Of a stretch of DNA of 64,000 nucleotides, positions 26,512-34,514 are shown in pieces. Source of the stretch: an uncultured Bacteroidia bacterium (GTDB lineage: Bacteria > Bacteroidota > Bacteroidia > Bacteroidales > UBA932); contig CACZKE010000003.1 of the NCBI GenBank assembly GCA_902781705.1, positions 1 through 64,000 of the forward strand, given 5' to 3'. Position numbers and translations under genes: made by a program. Every line of letters begins with the position of its first letter. The first letter of the stretch is position 1. The notes beneath the pieces are model-generated. The model did no database searches. It saw only the letters and a program-made list of their open reading frames with translations, and was not told the origin of the DNA.

Positions 26512-28494
26512 ATGGTCAATAAAATAACGATTCTTTTTACCGCGGTCGTGATGCTGGTTTCCTGCGCGAAGGCGCCGGAGGCGGCGCTTCTGCCGCTGCC
26601 CAAGCTGGTGGAGTACACCGGCGGGAGTGTGAAGGCCGATACGCCCGTCACGGAGACGCTGGTGGATGCCATTCCGGAGGCACCGCTCAACGAAAACGAG
26701 GCCTACCGGCTCATCGTTACCCGCAAGGGCATTACGATCGAGGCAACTACGCCGCAGGGGTTGTGGAACGGGCGGCAGACGTTACGGCAACTTCAGATTT
26801 CTCCACGCGCTTCGCTTGGTCGAAATGACAACCACCCTGTCGTTTCGGACGGGGCCGAAGGTGCCCACCCTGTCATTTCGAGCGGAGCCGGAGGCGGAGT
26901 CGAGAAATCTCGCGGGCGGATTCCCTGCTGCCGCATCGTGGACTGGCCGAGTTTCCGGGTGCGGGGGTGGATGATGGACGTGGGGCGGACGTATGTGAGT
27001 CTGGAGGAGTTGAAACGGGAGGTGGAGATTTTTCCGCAGTTCAAGGTCAATGTGTTCCATCTGCATCTGACGGAGCACGAGGCTTGGCGGCTGGAGAGCA
27101 AGCACTACCCGCAGCTCAATGCGCCGGAAAGCATGACACGGCAGCCCGGGAAATACTATACGCAGGCGGAAATGCGGGAACTGGACGCTTTCTGCCGCGA
27201 GCGGGGCGTCATGCTGGTGCCCGAGATCGACATGCCGGGCCATAGCCGTGCCTTTGAGCGGGCGCTGGGTTACGGGATGCAGACCCCGGAGGGGAAGGAG
27301 ACCGTCAAGGTACTCTTGGACGAACTGATGGACACATTCTCAAGTCCTTACATCCACATAGGCACGGACGAGGTGGGATTTACGGATCCGACTTTCGTGC
27401 CCGAGATGGTGGCCCATGTCCGGGCCCATGGGCGCAAGGCCGTGTCCTGGAACCCAGGCTGGAAGTACGGCCCCGGGGAGATCGACGCGACGCAGCTCTG
27501 GAGCTACCGCGGCAAGGCCCAGCCGGGGATTCCCGCCGTGGACTGCCGGCTGCATTATGTCAATCACTTCGACCTCTTCGGCGACATCATCGGCCTGCAC
27601 ACCAGCACCATTTACGGGCAGCAGGAAGGTTCCGACGACATTGCCGGTTCCATCGTCGCCCTTTGGAACGACCGTTATCTCACGGACGAGGAGAACATCC
27701 TCAAGGAGAATAACTTATATGCTTGTGTCCTGGCCCTGGCGGACCGCGCCTGGCGGGGCGGTGGTTATCAGTACTTCGATGATTTTGGCACCGTCCTTCC
27801 CGATGAGGGTCCGGCCCGGGAAGACTTCCTGGACTTTGAGCGGAGGATGCTCGCTTACCGGGAAACGGCCCTGAAGGACGCCCCTATGGCCTACGTGGCA
27901 CAGGGGCAGGCCCGCTGGGCGATTTCGCCGGCCTATCCGAACGAGGGCGACCTGACGCAGGTCTTCCCGCCTGAGCAGGGTGCATGGGAGACCGACCGGG
28001 TCGTCACTGGTTCCGGCATCTATTTCCGCCACGTCTGGGGACCGTCCATCGTGGCGGGCTATTATGAGGATCCCCAGCCGAACCGGACCGTTTATGCCCG
28101 GACGCGGGTCTGGTCCCCGAAGGAGCAGACCGTGGGCCTTCTCTTCGAAACGCAGAACTACAGCCGTTCCGAGCGCGACCCGATGCCCCCGCTGGGTCAG
28201 TGGGATTACCGGCACAGCCGCCTTTGGGTCAATGGTGCCGAAGTCCTTCCTCCTGCATGGGAAGGGAACATGGAATTGGCTGATTACCAGGAACCTTTCG
28301 GCAATGCCAATGCTTCCGGACGCCCGCCGCTGTCCGTGAAGCTGGCCAAAGGCTGGAACGACGTGCTCGTGAAACTTCCCGTCGGCGCCTTCTCCACGAA
28401 GGAGAACCGCCTCACCAAATGGATGTTCACCTGCGCTTTTACGACACTTGACGGGCGGGCGGCGGCGGACATCAAGTATGCAGACAAGTTATGA
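26512..28494 (+). CDS. GH20 beta-N-acetylhexosaminidase with in-frame insert
   Basis: 660 residues from the ATG at 26512 (a GTG at 26500 is also in frame); lipoprotein signal VVMLVSC. GH20b-type N-terminal domain (about 30-95), then the catalytic barrel from FRVRGWMMDVGRTY. The catalytic pair is D286-E287 in IHIGTDEVG, the substrate-assisted mechanism for removing terminal GlcNAc or GalNAc. HLHLTEHEAWR and LVPEIDMPGHSRA are standard. A C-terminal beta region (about 490-660) follows. Residues 96-133 are the translated 116-bp element, lying exactly in the loop between the two domains (LRQLQ | GRIPCCRIVDWP). Likely trims host glycan after or before sialic acid release. Confidence 0.9.
   Translation: MVNKITILFTAVVMLVSCAKAPEAALLPLPKLVEYTGGSVKADTPVTETLVDAIPEAPLNENEAYRLIVTRKGITIEATTPQGLWNGRQTLRQLQISPRASLGRNDNHPVVSDGAEGAHPVISSGAGGGVEKSRGRIPCCRIVDWPSFRVRGWMMDVGRTYVSLEELKREVEIFPQFKVNVFHLHLTEHEAWRLESKHYPQLNAPESMTRQPGKYYTQAEMRELDAFCRERGVMLVPEIDMPGHSRAFERALGYGMQTPEGKETVKVLLDELMDTFSSPYIHIGTDEVGFTDPTFVPEMVAHVRAHGRKAVSWNPGWKYGPGEIDATQLWSYRGKAQPGIPAVDCRLHYVNHFDLFGDIIGLHTSTIYGQQEGSDDIAGSIVALWNDRYLTDEENILKENNLYACVLALADRAWRGGGYQYFDDFGTVLPDEGPAREDFLDFERRMLAYRETALKDAPMAYVAQGQARWAISPAYPNEGDLTQVFPPEQGAWETDRVVTGSGIYFRHVWGPSIVAGYYEDPQPNRTVYARTRVWSPKEQTVGLLFETQNYSRSERDPMPPLGQWDYRHSRLWVNGAEVLPPAWEGNMELADYQEPFGNANASGRPPLSVKLAKGWNDVLVKLPVGAFSTKENRLTKWMFTCAFTTLDGRAAADIKYADKL
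26795..26910. repeat. 116-bp palindromic element inside the GH20 gene
   Basis: Same length, termini, orientation and reading phase as the element at 25538-25653; the first codon base before AG belongs to the host gene in both. Confidence 0.9.
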
Positions 28495-28497
28495 CAG

Positions 28498-28569
28498 AGA
28501 TTCCTTCGCTACGCCCGGAATGATGCGTTCCTGTCATTCTGAGGAGGGCGGAGCCCGACGAAAGAATCT
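28498..28569. repeat. 72-bp related palindromic element, intergenic
   Basis: AGATTCCTTCGCTACGCCCG then a short centre and GTCATTCTGAGGAGGGCGG ending GAATCT. Its right half is the reverse complement of the fragment found in frame at 31259-31297. It occupies almost the whole gap between GH20 and the transporter. Confidence 0.8.
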
Positions 28570-28585
28570 AAAGAAAGAGTAAGAT

Positions 28586-29863
28586 ATGGCAAAGAAGTTA
28601 GAAAAGATCTATCCCTGGATCGTGGTGGCCCTCCTCTGGGTGGTGGCCCTGCTGAACTACATGGACCGGCAGATGCTCTCGACGATGCGGGAGTACATTG
28701 CGATGGACATCGCGGAACTGCAGAGCGCCGAGGCGTTCGGTGTCCTGATGGGCATTTTCCTTTGGATTTACGCGGTCGTGAGCCCGTTCGCCGGCACAGT
28801 GGCCGACCGGCTCAGCCGGAAATGGCTGATTGTCGGGTCTTTGGCAGTATGGTCGGCGGTGACGCTGCTGATGGGCTATTGCACGACGTTCAACCAGCTC
28901 AAGTGGCTGCGCGGCTTCATGGGTATCAGCGAGGCGTTGTACATCCCCTCCAGCCTGTCGCTCATCGCGGATTATCATAGCGGGAAGTCCCGTTCCCTCG
29001 CCGTGGGCATCCACATGACCGGCCTTTACCTGGGCCAGGCCCTCGGCGGCTTCGGGGCCAATTTCGCCAAGGCGCTCACCTGGCAGCAGACTTTCCACTG
29101 GTTCGGCATCATCGGCATCGCCTATGCCGTCCTCCTCGTCTTCTGCCTGAAGGAAGCCCGCCCCGCCGCTTCGGCGCCGGTCAAGGCCGGAGGTACGGAC
29201 CCTGTCATTTCGACCAAGGCCGGAGGCCGCGTGGAGAAATCTCGCGAGTCCATCTGGCAATCCTTCGCCCTCATCTTCTCCAACATCGCCTTCTGGGCCA
29301 TCCTTTTCTTTTTCGCGTCCTCCTCCATGCCGGGCTGGGCCACCAAGAACTGGCTGCCCACCCTGTTCCAGGGGAGCCTGGACATACCGATGGAAAAAGC
29401 AGGGCCGATTGCGACGATAACCATCGCTTTTGCGTCATTCATCGGTGTTCTCATCGGCGGACCGCTTTCTGACAAGTGGGTCAAGAAGAACCTCAAAGGC
29501 CGCATTTACACCAGCGCCATCGGCCTCGGGATGATGATTCCGGCCCTCGTGCTGATCGGCCTCGGCCACGGCATTGTCGCCGCTGTTGCAGCCGGTTTGA
29601 TCTTCGGCATCGGCTACGGCATGTTCGACACGAACAACATGCCCATCCTCTGCCAGTTCGTCCCCTCCCGCCTCCGTGCCACGGCCTACGGCTTCATGAA
29701 CACCGTGGGCGTCGCCATGGGCGCCGTCTGCACCCAGGTCCTCGGCCGCATGCAGGACGGTGGCCACCTCGGCGCGGCCTTCGCCGTCCTGGGTATTGTC
29801 ACTGCCCTCGCCCTCCTCGTCCAGCTCACCGTCCTCAAACCCACGACAGATGATATGCAATAA
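28586..29863 (+). CDS. nanT: Major facilitator transporter, NanT/hexuronate type, with insert in central loop
   Basis: 425 residues, 12 predicted helices. The N-terminal PWIVVALLWVVALLNYMDRQ and VADRLSRKWLIVGSL motif are those of anion:cation symporters for sialic acid, hexuronates or related acids. Context (lyase, epimerases, hexosaminidase) supports sialic acid or an amino sugar. The cytoplasmic loop between helices 6 and 7 contains GGTDPVISTKAGGRVEKS, a translated right half of the palindromic element. The last codons overlap the start of the esterase gene by 14 bases, so translation is probably coupled. Confidence 0.85.
   Translation: MAKKLEKIYPWIVVALLWVVALLNYMDRQMLSTMREYIAMDIAELQSAEAFGVLMGIFLWIYAVVSPFAGTVADRLSRKWLIVGSLAVWSAVTLLMGYCTTFNQLKWLRGFMGISEALYIPSSLSLIADYHSGKSRSLAVGIHMTGLYLGQALGGFGANFAKALTWQQTFHWFGIIGIAYAVLLVFCLKEARPAASAPVKAGGTDPVISTKAGGRVEKSRESIWQSFALIFSNIAFWAILFFFASSSMPGWATKNWLPTLFQGSLDIPMEKAGPIATITIAFASFIGVLIGGPLSDKWVKKNLKGRIYTSAIGLGMMIPALVLIGLGHGIVAAVAAGLIFGIGYGMFDTNNMPILCQFVPSRLRATAYGFMNTVGVAMGAVCTQVLGRMQDGGHLGAAFAVLGIVTALALLVQLTVLKPTTDDMQ
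29187..29242. repeat. Half palindromic element inside the transporter gene
   Basis: Matches the right half of the 116-bp elements with several changes (GTCATTTCGA, GGCCGGAGG, GGAGAAATCT) and keeps the same VEKS reading phase. Confidence 0.8.
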
Positions 29864-32168
29864 GAAATACGTGCTGGCCCTGCTTGCCCTGCTGGCGATT
29901 CTCTCGCCGGCCGATGCACGGCGGAAGCCGAAGGTGGAGCCCAAAATCAAGGTTTCCTGCGTGGGAAACAGCATTACGTACGGGATGCGGATCGAGAATC
30001 GGGAGCAGGACAGCTACCCGGCGCAACTGCAAAGAATGCTAGGCGACCGTTACGAGGTGGGGAACTTCGGGAAGTCGGGGGCCACGCTTTTAAGGCATGG
30101 GCACCGGCCGTATTTCGAGCAGGAGGAGTTCCGGCAGGCGATGGATTTCGCCGGGGATATCGTGGTTATCCATCTGGGTATCAATGATACGGACCCGCGC
30201 AACTGGCCGCATTTCCAGGATGAGTTCGTGGGGGATTACCTCGCCCTGGTCGACAGTCTGCGGAGTGTCAATCCCAAAGCCCGCTTCATCATCGCCCGGA
30301 TGACGCCCATCGGCAGCACCCATTCCCGGTTCATATCGGGTACCAAGGTCTGGCACGGGCAGATCCAGGAGGCCATCGAGACCGTGGCCCATGCGGCCGG
30401 GGCGGAGCTGATCGACTTTTACGAGCCGCTGTACCGCTACCCCTGGATGTTCCCGGATGCCATCCACCCGAATGTCGAGGGCGCCGGCATCCTGGCTAAG
30501 ACCGTATATAGCGGAATCACAGGGGATTACGGCAGTCTTCAGGTTTCGCAGATGTTCTCCGACCACATGGTCCTCCCGCGGGAAAAACCCTTCCCGGTCC
30601 GGGGCCGGGCCAATGCCGGCGATCGCGTGAAAGTGACGGTCGATGGTGCTGTCTATCAGGCCGTTGCCGATAACCGGGGCACCTGGTCCGTGACCGTATC
30701 GGCCCATCCGGTGGGAACCGGCGCCGAGCTCCGGATCGAGACGCCGGACCGTTCCCTGGTCTATACCGACATCGCTTTCGGCGACATTTGGCTGTGCTCC
30801 GGCCAGTCCAACATGGAGTTTGAGGTGGGGCAGACGACGTCGGCATCCGATGTCGCGGCCGATCCGGACCTCCGTCTCTACGACATGAAGTGCAACTGGC
30901 GGACGGACAATGTGGAGTGGCCGGCCTCGGCGCTGGACAGCGTGAACCATCTGCAGTATTTCAAACCCACCCGGTGGGCTTACGCAACGCCGGAAACGCT
31001 CCGCCGTTTCTCGGCCGTCGGGTACTATTTCGGAAGGACGCTGCGGGACAGCCTGCAGGTGCCTATCGGCTTGATATGCAATGCCGTGGGCGGCTCTACC
31101 GCCGAAAGTTGGATCGACCGGGAAACCCTGGAAACCCGTTACCCGGCCATCCTTCGCGACTGGACCCGGAACGACCTCATCATGGAATGGGCCCGGGGCC
31201 GGGCGCTAAAGAATATCGGGGCGCGGAAGGCCTTAAAGGAAGGCGAGCCGTGTTTGGAAGATTCTTTCGTCGGGCTTCGCCCTCCTCAGAATGACAGTGG
31301 TCGTGTCTATGGAAGCGTCTATGCGACAGTCCCTTGTGCGGACCACATCACCCGCCATCCTTACGAGCCGTGCTACAACTTTGAGGCGGGCATCCTTCCG
31401 CTGGACCATTACCCCATCACCGGCGTCATCTGGTACCAGGGCGAATCCAACGCGGACCGCGTGGAGGTCCACGAGGACCTGTTCCCGCTGCTGGTGGACT
31501 CCTGGCGGTCGTATTTTGTTTCTCAGACTTCTCCACGCGTCCCTTCGGGACTTGGTCGAAGTGACAAAGCACCGGTTGTCTGTCCAGATGGTTCTGTCAT
31601 TTCGAGCGGAGCCGCAGGCGAAGTCGAGAAATCTGATCTTCCGTTTTACTACGTCCAGCTGTCCTCCCTCAACCGCACCTCCTGGCCCATCTTCCGCGAT
31701 TCCCAGCGGCGGCTCCTGGAGAGCCGTCCCGGCCTCGGAATGGCCGTGACCTCCGACCTGGGCGACAAGGCCGACGTACACTACAAGAACAAGAAACCGG
31801 TCGGAGAACGCCTTGCCTTACAGGCACTTGCAAAGCATTATGGGCATCATGTCGTAGCGGACGGCCCGCTGGCGCAGGAGGCGGTCCTTGTGGACGGGAA
31901 GGTTCTTGTGGACTTTGGCCATCAGACCGGCCTGCACGCTTCCGACGGCGGCTCCATCATCGGCTTTGAAGTCCTGGATGCAGCGGATGGCCTGTATCAT
32001 CCCGTTGAGGCCCAGGTGATTCCAGGCGCGTCCGAGATGATTTGCCTGAACGTTTCCACCCTCCGGGAACCGGCCATGGTCCGCTACGCCTGGCAGCCCT
32101 ACACCCGTGCCAATCTGGTGAACGGCGACGGCCTCCCGGCATCGACCTTCCGGCTGAAGGTGCGGTAG
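29850..32168 (+). CDS. Double-domain esterase: GDSL/SGNH plus sialate O-acetylesterase (NanS-like)
   Basis: 772 residues from the ATG at 29850; signal peptide LLALLAILSPADA. Domain 1 (about 30-225) is a GDSL hydrolase: CVGNSITYG, HLGINDTDPRNW and DAIHPN give the Ser, Asn and Asp/His blocks. Domain 2 (about 230-770) is a SASA-type O-acetylesterase: GQSNMEF nucleophile, GVIWYQGESNA and HYKNKKPVGERLA. Removal of O-acetyl groups from sialic acid lets sialidase and lyase act. Two related inserts are translated in loops: residues 471-483 or so (EDSFVGLRPPQND) and about 560-595 (TSPRVPSGLGRSD to EVEKS), the latter just before DLPFYYVQL. The same domain pair is known from periodontal Bacteroidetes NanS. 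Confidence 0.88.
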   Translation: MICNKKYVLALLALLAILSPADARRKPKVEPKIKVSCVGNSITYGMRIENREQDSYPAQLQRMLGDRYEVGNFGKSGATLLRHGHRPYFEQEEFRQAMDFAGDIVVIHLGINDTDPRNWPHFQDEFVGDYLALVDSLRSVNPKARFIIARMTPIGSTHSRFISGTKVWHGQIQEAIETVAHAAGAELIDFYEPLYRYPWMFPDAIHPNVEGAGILAKTVYSGITGDYGSLQVSQMFSDHMVLPREKPFPVRGRANAGDRVKVTVDGAVYQAVADNRGTWSVTVSAHPVGTGAELRIETPDRSLVYTDIAFGDIWLCSGQSNMEFEVGQTTSASDVAADPDLRLYDMKCNWRTDNVEWPASALDSVNHLQYFKPTRWAYATPETLRRFSAVGYYFGRTLRDSLQVPIGLICNAVGGSTAESWIDRETLETRYPAILRDWTRNDLIMEWARGRALKNIGARKALKEGEPCLEDSFVGLRPPQNDSGRVYGSVYATVPCADHITRHPYEPCYNFEAGILPLDHYPITGVIWYQGESNADRVEVHEDLFPLLVDSWRSYFVSQTSPRVPSGLGRSDKAPVVCPDGSVISSGAAGEVEKSDLPFYYVQLSSLNRTSWPIFRDSQRRLLESRPGLGMAVTSDLGDKADVHYKNKKPVGERLALQALAKHYGHHVVADGPLAQEAVLVDGKVLVDFGHQTGLHASDGGSIIGFEVLDAADGLYHPVEAQVIPGASEMICLNVSTLREPAMVRYAWQPYTRANLVNGDGLPASTFRLKVR
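31259..31297. repeat. Partial palindromic element inside the esterase gene
   Basis: AGATTCTTTCGTCGGGCTTC then GCCCTCCTCAGAATGACAG; reverse complement of the right half of 28498-28569. In frame. Confidence 0.8.
31525..31634. repeat. 110-bp palindromic element inside the esterase gene
   Basis: Left end AGACTTCTCCACGCG, right end GAAGTCGAGAAATCT; same orientation and phase as the 116-bp copies, with six bases fewer in total, so the frame stays open (2 + 36 codons). Confidence 0.88.
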
Positions 32169-32206
32169 GGTACGTTCTTTGCTGCATAGCGGGCAAAAGC
32201 GCAGCC

Positions 32207-32623
32207 ATGAAAAGAGTTATTTTTCTGATATTGTCCGCCGTCCTGGTGTTGACATCCTGCTCGGTCACGAGAAGGGTGACAACGGCTCCGGCGCAGCCTT
32301 GGGTAGGATGTACGACAGAGGATATCATCAAAACCATGGGCGATCCCAGCCGCATCGACAGTGACGGGAAGGGAGGAAGCATCATCGTGTATGAGTCCGA
32401 ACCCGGGTACGACGATCCGAATTACGACATCCTGGACCCGGAAGCCTCCAAGCGACCCCGGCAGTATGCCCGTTTTTATCTGGACAACGAGGGAATCTGC
32501 TACCAGGTGGACACCAACCGCCCTCTTCCCGCCGCGCCCTCGAGCAGTCCTGTCCGGGTCGGTTTCGGCGTCTGGTTCGATTGGCTTTTCGTGGGCCTGA
32601 TGCTCGTCGGCCTGCTGCTCTGA
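32207..32623 (+). CDS. Small lipoprotein with SmpA/OmlA-like segment and C-terminal membrane helix
   Basis: 138 residues from the ATG at 32207; lipoprotein signal ILSAVLVLTSC. The segment CTTEDIIKTMGDPSRIDSDGKGGSIIVYE resembles the start of the SmpA/OmlA (BamE-like) fold, where the T..V...GxP pattern is common. It ends in a hydrophobic stretch (WLFVGLMLVGLLL), unusual for a lipoprotein. Function unknown; likely not part of the sugar pathway although it follows it by 38 bases. Confidence 0.6.
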   Translation: MKRVIFLILSAVLVLTSCSVTRRVTTAPAQPWVGCTTEDIIKTMGDPSRIDSDGKGGSIIVYESEPGYDDPNYDILDPEASKRPRQYARFYLDNEGICYQVDTNRPLPAAPSSSPVRVGFGVWFDWLFVGLMLVGLLL

Positions 32624-32643
32624 GAAACAGAATCATTAAAAAG

Positions 32644-32695
32644 ACCCCTGAAACAACACAAGTTATCAACAGCGTGGGAGGTTTCAGGGGTTTTT
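32644..32695 (+). terminator. Intrinsic terminator of the sialic acid operon
   Basis: Stem ACCCCTGAAAC / GTTTCAGGGGT with a 26-nt loop and TTTTT. Confidence 0.8.
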
Positions 32696-32728
32696 CGTGT
32701 ATATTCGCCGGGAAAGGGAGCAAGAGTG

Positions 32729-32779
32729 TTCTAAATTTTAGAATTAAATTTTGGAATCCGGAATTTATCTTTATCTTTG
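32729..32779 (+). promoter_or_regulatory. Promoter and palindromic operator of the HigBA-like pair
   Basis: A perfect palindrome TTCTAAA-T-TTTAGAA (32729-32743), a probable antitoxin operator, lies 28 bases before the -7 box TATCTTTG (32772-32779). The start codon at 32791 is 12 bases past the box, so the leader is very short. Confidence 0.65.
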
Positions 32780-32790
32780 TACGGGCAAGT

Positions 32791-33084
32791 ATGCGGATTT
32801 TTACAGAACAGACATTGAAGGAGTACATCGGGATGCATCCCGAAGCACGGGTAGCCCTGCAGGAATGGGTCAGTATCGTCAAACGGAGCGAATGGACCTG
32901 TTTTGCCGACATCCGACAAACCTTCCGTTCAGCCGATTCAGTCGGGAACCAACACTATGTGTTTAATATCAAGGGAAATCGGTTCCGGCTTGTCGCTGTC
33001 GTGAAGTTTACCATCAAGTTCGTGTACATTCGGTTCATCGGAACACATGACGAGTATATGAAGATTGATTGCGTTAATATTTAG
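32791..33084 (+). CDS. higB: HigB-type toxin (mRNA interferase)
   Basis: 97 residues from the ATG at 32791. The pattern WTCFADIRQTFRSADSV, HYVFNIKGNRFRLVAVV and YIRFIGTHDEYMKID matches the HigB/RelE-like toxin family, in which FNI.GN.FRL and the terminal THDEYDKI are typical; these enzymes cut mRNA on the ribosome. The toxin precedes its antitoxin by 6 bases, the order usual for hig loci. It has its own palindromic operator. Confidence 0.88.
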   Translation: MRIFTEQTLKEYIGMHPEARVALQEWVSIVKRSEWTCFADIRQTFRSADSVGNQHYVFNIKGNRFRLVAVVKFTIKFVYIRFIGTHDEYMKIDCVNI

Positions 33085-33090
33085 AGACTT

Positions 33091-33456
33091 ATGGCAAAGT
33101 TAGAAAGAGAAAGCCAGTATGAATGGGCCGTCCGGAGGGTCGAGCAGTTGCTTCCTCTGGTCAAAGAAGATACACCGGAAGACAACCCGGCTCGGATCGA
33201 ACTGGAACTGCTGTCGGAACTGGTATCAGAGTATTCCGAGGAGCATTTTGCCATCGGCGAACCTTCGTTGGTCGATATCCTGAAACTCAGGATGTACGAA
33301 ATGGGCCTTTCGCAGAAAGGACTCGCCGAACTCATCGGCATCAGTCCGTCCCGCCTGTCCGATCTGCTTTCCGGCAAATGCGAACCGACCATCAAGACCG
33401 CCCGCACCATCAGCCGGAAACTGGACATTGACGCGGCGATCGTCCTGGGGGTGTGA
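33091..33456 (+). CDS. higA: HigA-type antitoxin with XRE helix-turn-helix
   Basis: 121 residues. An acidic N-terminal region (ELLSELVSEYSEEHFAIGEP) should bind the toxin. A C-terminal XRE domain follows: LKLRMYEMGLSQKGLAELIGISPSRLSDLLSGK. It neutralises the toxin and probably represses the pair by binding the palindrome at 32729. Long HigA antitoxins of about 120 residues with a C-terminal HTH are common in Bacteroidetes. Confidence 0.88.
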   Translation: MAKLERESQYEWAVRRVEQLLPLVKEDTPEDNPARIELELLSELVSEYSEEHFAIGEPSLVDILKLRMYEMGLSQKGLAELIGISPSRLSDLLSGKCEPTIKTARTISRKLDIDAAIVLGV

Positions 33457-33529
33457 ATCATTTCGGCCAGGTGTATAGGAATCCTTGGCAAATAATTTGC
33501 TATATTTACCGGGAAAACACTGAATGACT

Positions 33530-33970
33530 ATGCGTAAATATCTCGTTATCATCCTGGTGGCGCTCGCGGCCGTGAGTTGTGCCACCCTTCGGGCGCCGGC
33601 CAAATTGGAGCGCCTTGTGAACCGCATCGAGCGGAATGGCGACCATTACCGTCCCTGGCAGTGGGAACGGGCGAACCGGCAGTATGAAGCCCTTATCCGC
33701 GAATACACGCAGAATTACCGCTCCTATTCCATTGCCGAGAAGCAGCAGGCGATGAGCGCCATCGGCCGCTATCACGGTCTGCTCGTAGACTATGGCGTCA
33801 AGCAGGGCATCGGCATCCTGGGCGGCCTCGGCGGCTATGCCGGCGGCCTCCTGGACGTGCTTAAACAGGACGTCGGCGCCGTGCAGGACTTCCTGCAAAG
33901 CGTACTGGGTCTCGGAAAGTCCGAAACCAACCGCTGGGTGGACCAGCTTAGAAAGCAGCTGGCAGAGTAA
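33530..33970 (+). CDS. Small lipoprotein (DUF6565-like)
   Basis: 146 residues from the second Met (33530); lipoprotein signal VALAAVSC. Mostly helical: LERLVNRIERNGDHYRPWQWERANRQYEALIREYTQNYRSYS followed by a Gly-rich turn (GILGGLGGYAGGLLD). It resembles short Bacteroidetes lipoproteins of the DUF6565 type, function unknown. Its last 23 bases overlap the end of the convergent transporter-like gene. Confidence 0.55.
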   Translation: MRKYLVIILVALAAVSCATLRAPAKLERLVNRIERNGDHYRPWQWERANRQYEALIREYTQNYRSYSIAEKQQAMSAIGRYHGLLVDYGVKQGIGILGGLGGYAGGLLDVLKQDVGAVQDFLQSVLGLGKSETNRWVDQLRKQLAE

Positions 33971-34514
33971 CCCGCCGCACGTTGCAGCCCACGTAGTTGC
34001 CGAGGACGATCAGCGGGTAATACCACAGCAGGGCGGGATCCCATTTCATGGCCGCGACGAGATAGGTCACGTCCGCGATGGAATGGTAGAAGCCGCACAC
34101 GATGAACAAGGGGACGCCGAACAGGATCGGGAGGATGGACCCCTTGTTTTTGTACAGCCACACGGCGATGTCGATGATAAGGCCGCAGCCGACGGCCCTC
34201 AGGAAACTCCGCCAGGGGCCCTGGGCGATCCGTCCGGCCACCATATCCTGCGCGCGCTCGACGGAAGCGCCGCCGAGGGACCACACCAGCAGGCCCAGGA
34301 GGGCGCAGCCGATGATGTTGAAAAACCAAATCTTCACGAGGCCGGGGATGTCATTCGTGACACCGGCCTTTCCCGTATAGAGCGGCACGCCGAAGAGCAC
34401 CACCGAAATGAGGCCGAAAGCGAAGATTACGGCGCCCGGAATGCCTCCGAGCGCCAGGTAACCGGTGGCTCCGAGTCCGATGAGGATCCCGGAGAAAAGG
34501 GACGCGCGGTTCAT
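33948..34514 (-). CDS. Formate/nitrite transporter-like membrane protein (short)
   Basis: 188 residues with five to six hydrophobic helices. GFYHSIADVTYLVAA resembles the formate/nitrite transporter signature (GF.HSIANM) and FNIIGCALLGLL its earlier loop. At 188 residues it is much shorter than the usual 250-280, so it is either a short clade or a divergent relative. Its start overlaps the stop of the aminopeptidase gene by 4 bases, indicating an operon. Confidence 0.65.
   Translation of the reverse strand: MNRASLFSGILIGLGATGYLALGGIPGAVIFAFGLISVVLFGVPLYTGKAGVTNDIPGLVKIWFFNIIGCALLGLLVWSLGGASVERAQDMVAGRIAQGPWRSFLRAVGCGLIIDIAVWLYKNKGSILPILFGVPLFIVCGFYHSIADVTYLVAAMKWDPALLWYYPLIVLGNYVGCNVRRVTLPAAF

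Noticed and set aside
29760..29849. Upstream extension of the double esterase into the transporter gene
   Set aside because: It is out-of-frame reading of the transporter's last helix; the signal peptide starts at 29850.
24712..31634. CRISPR array (repeated blocks with variable centres)
   Set aside because: Repeats are palindromic, irregularly spaced by hundreds to thousands of bases and mostly inside genes; no regular spacer structure.
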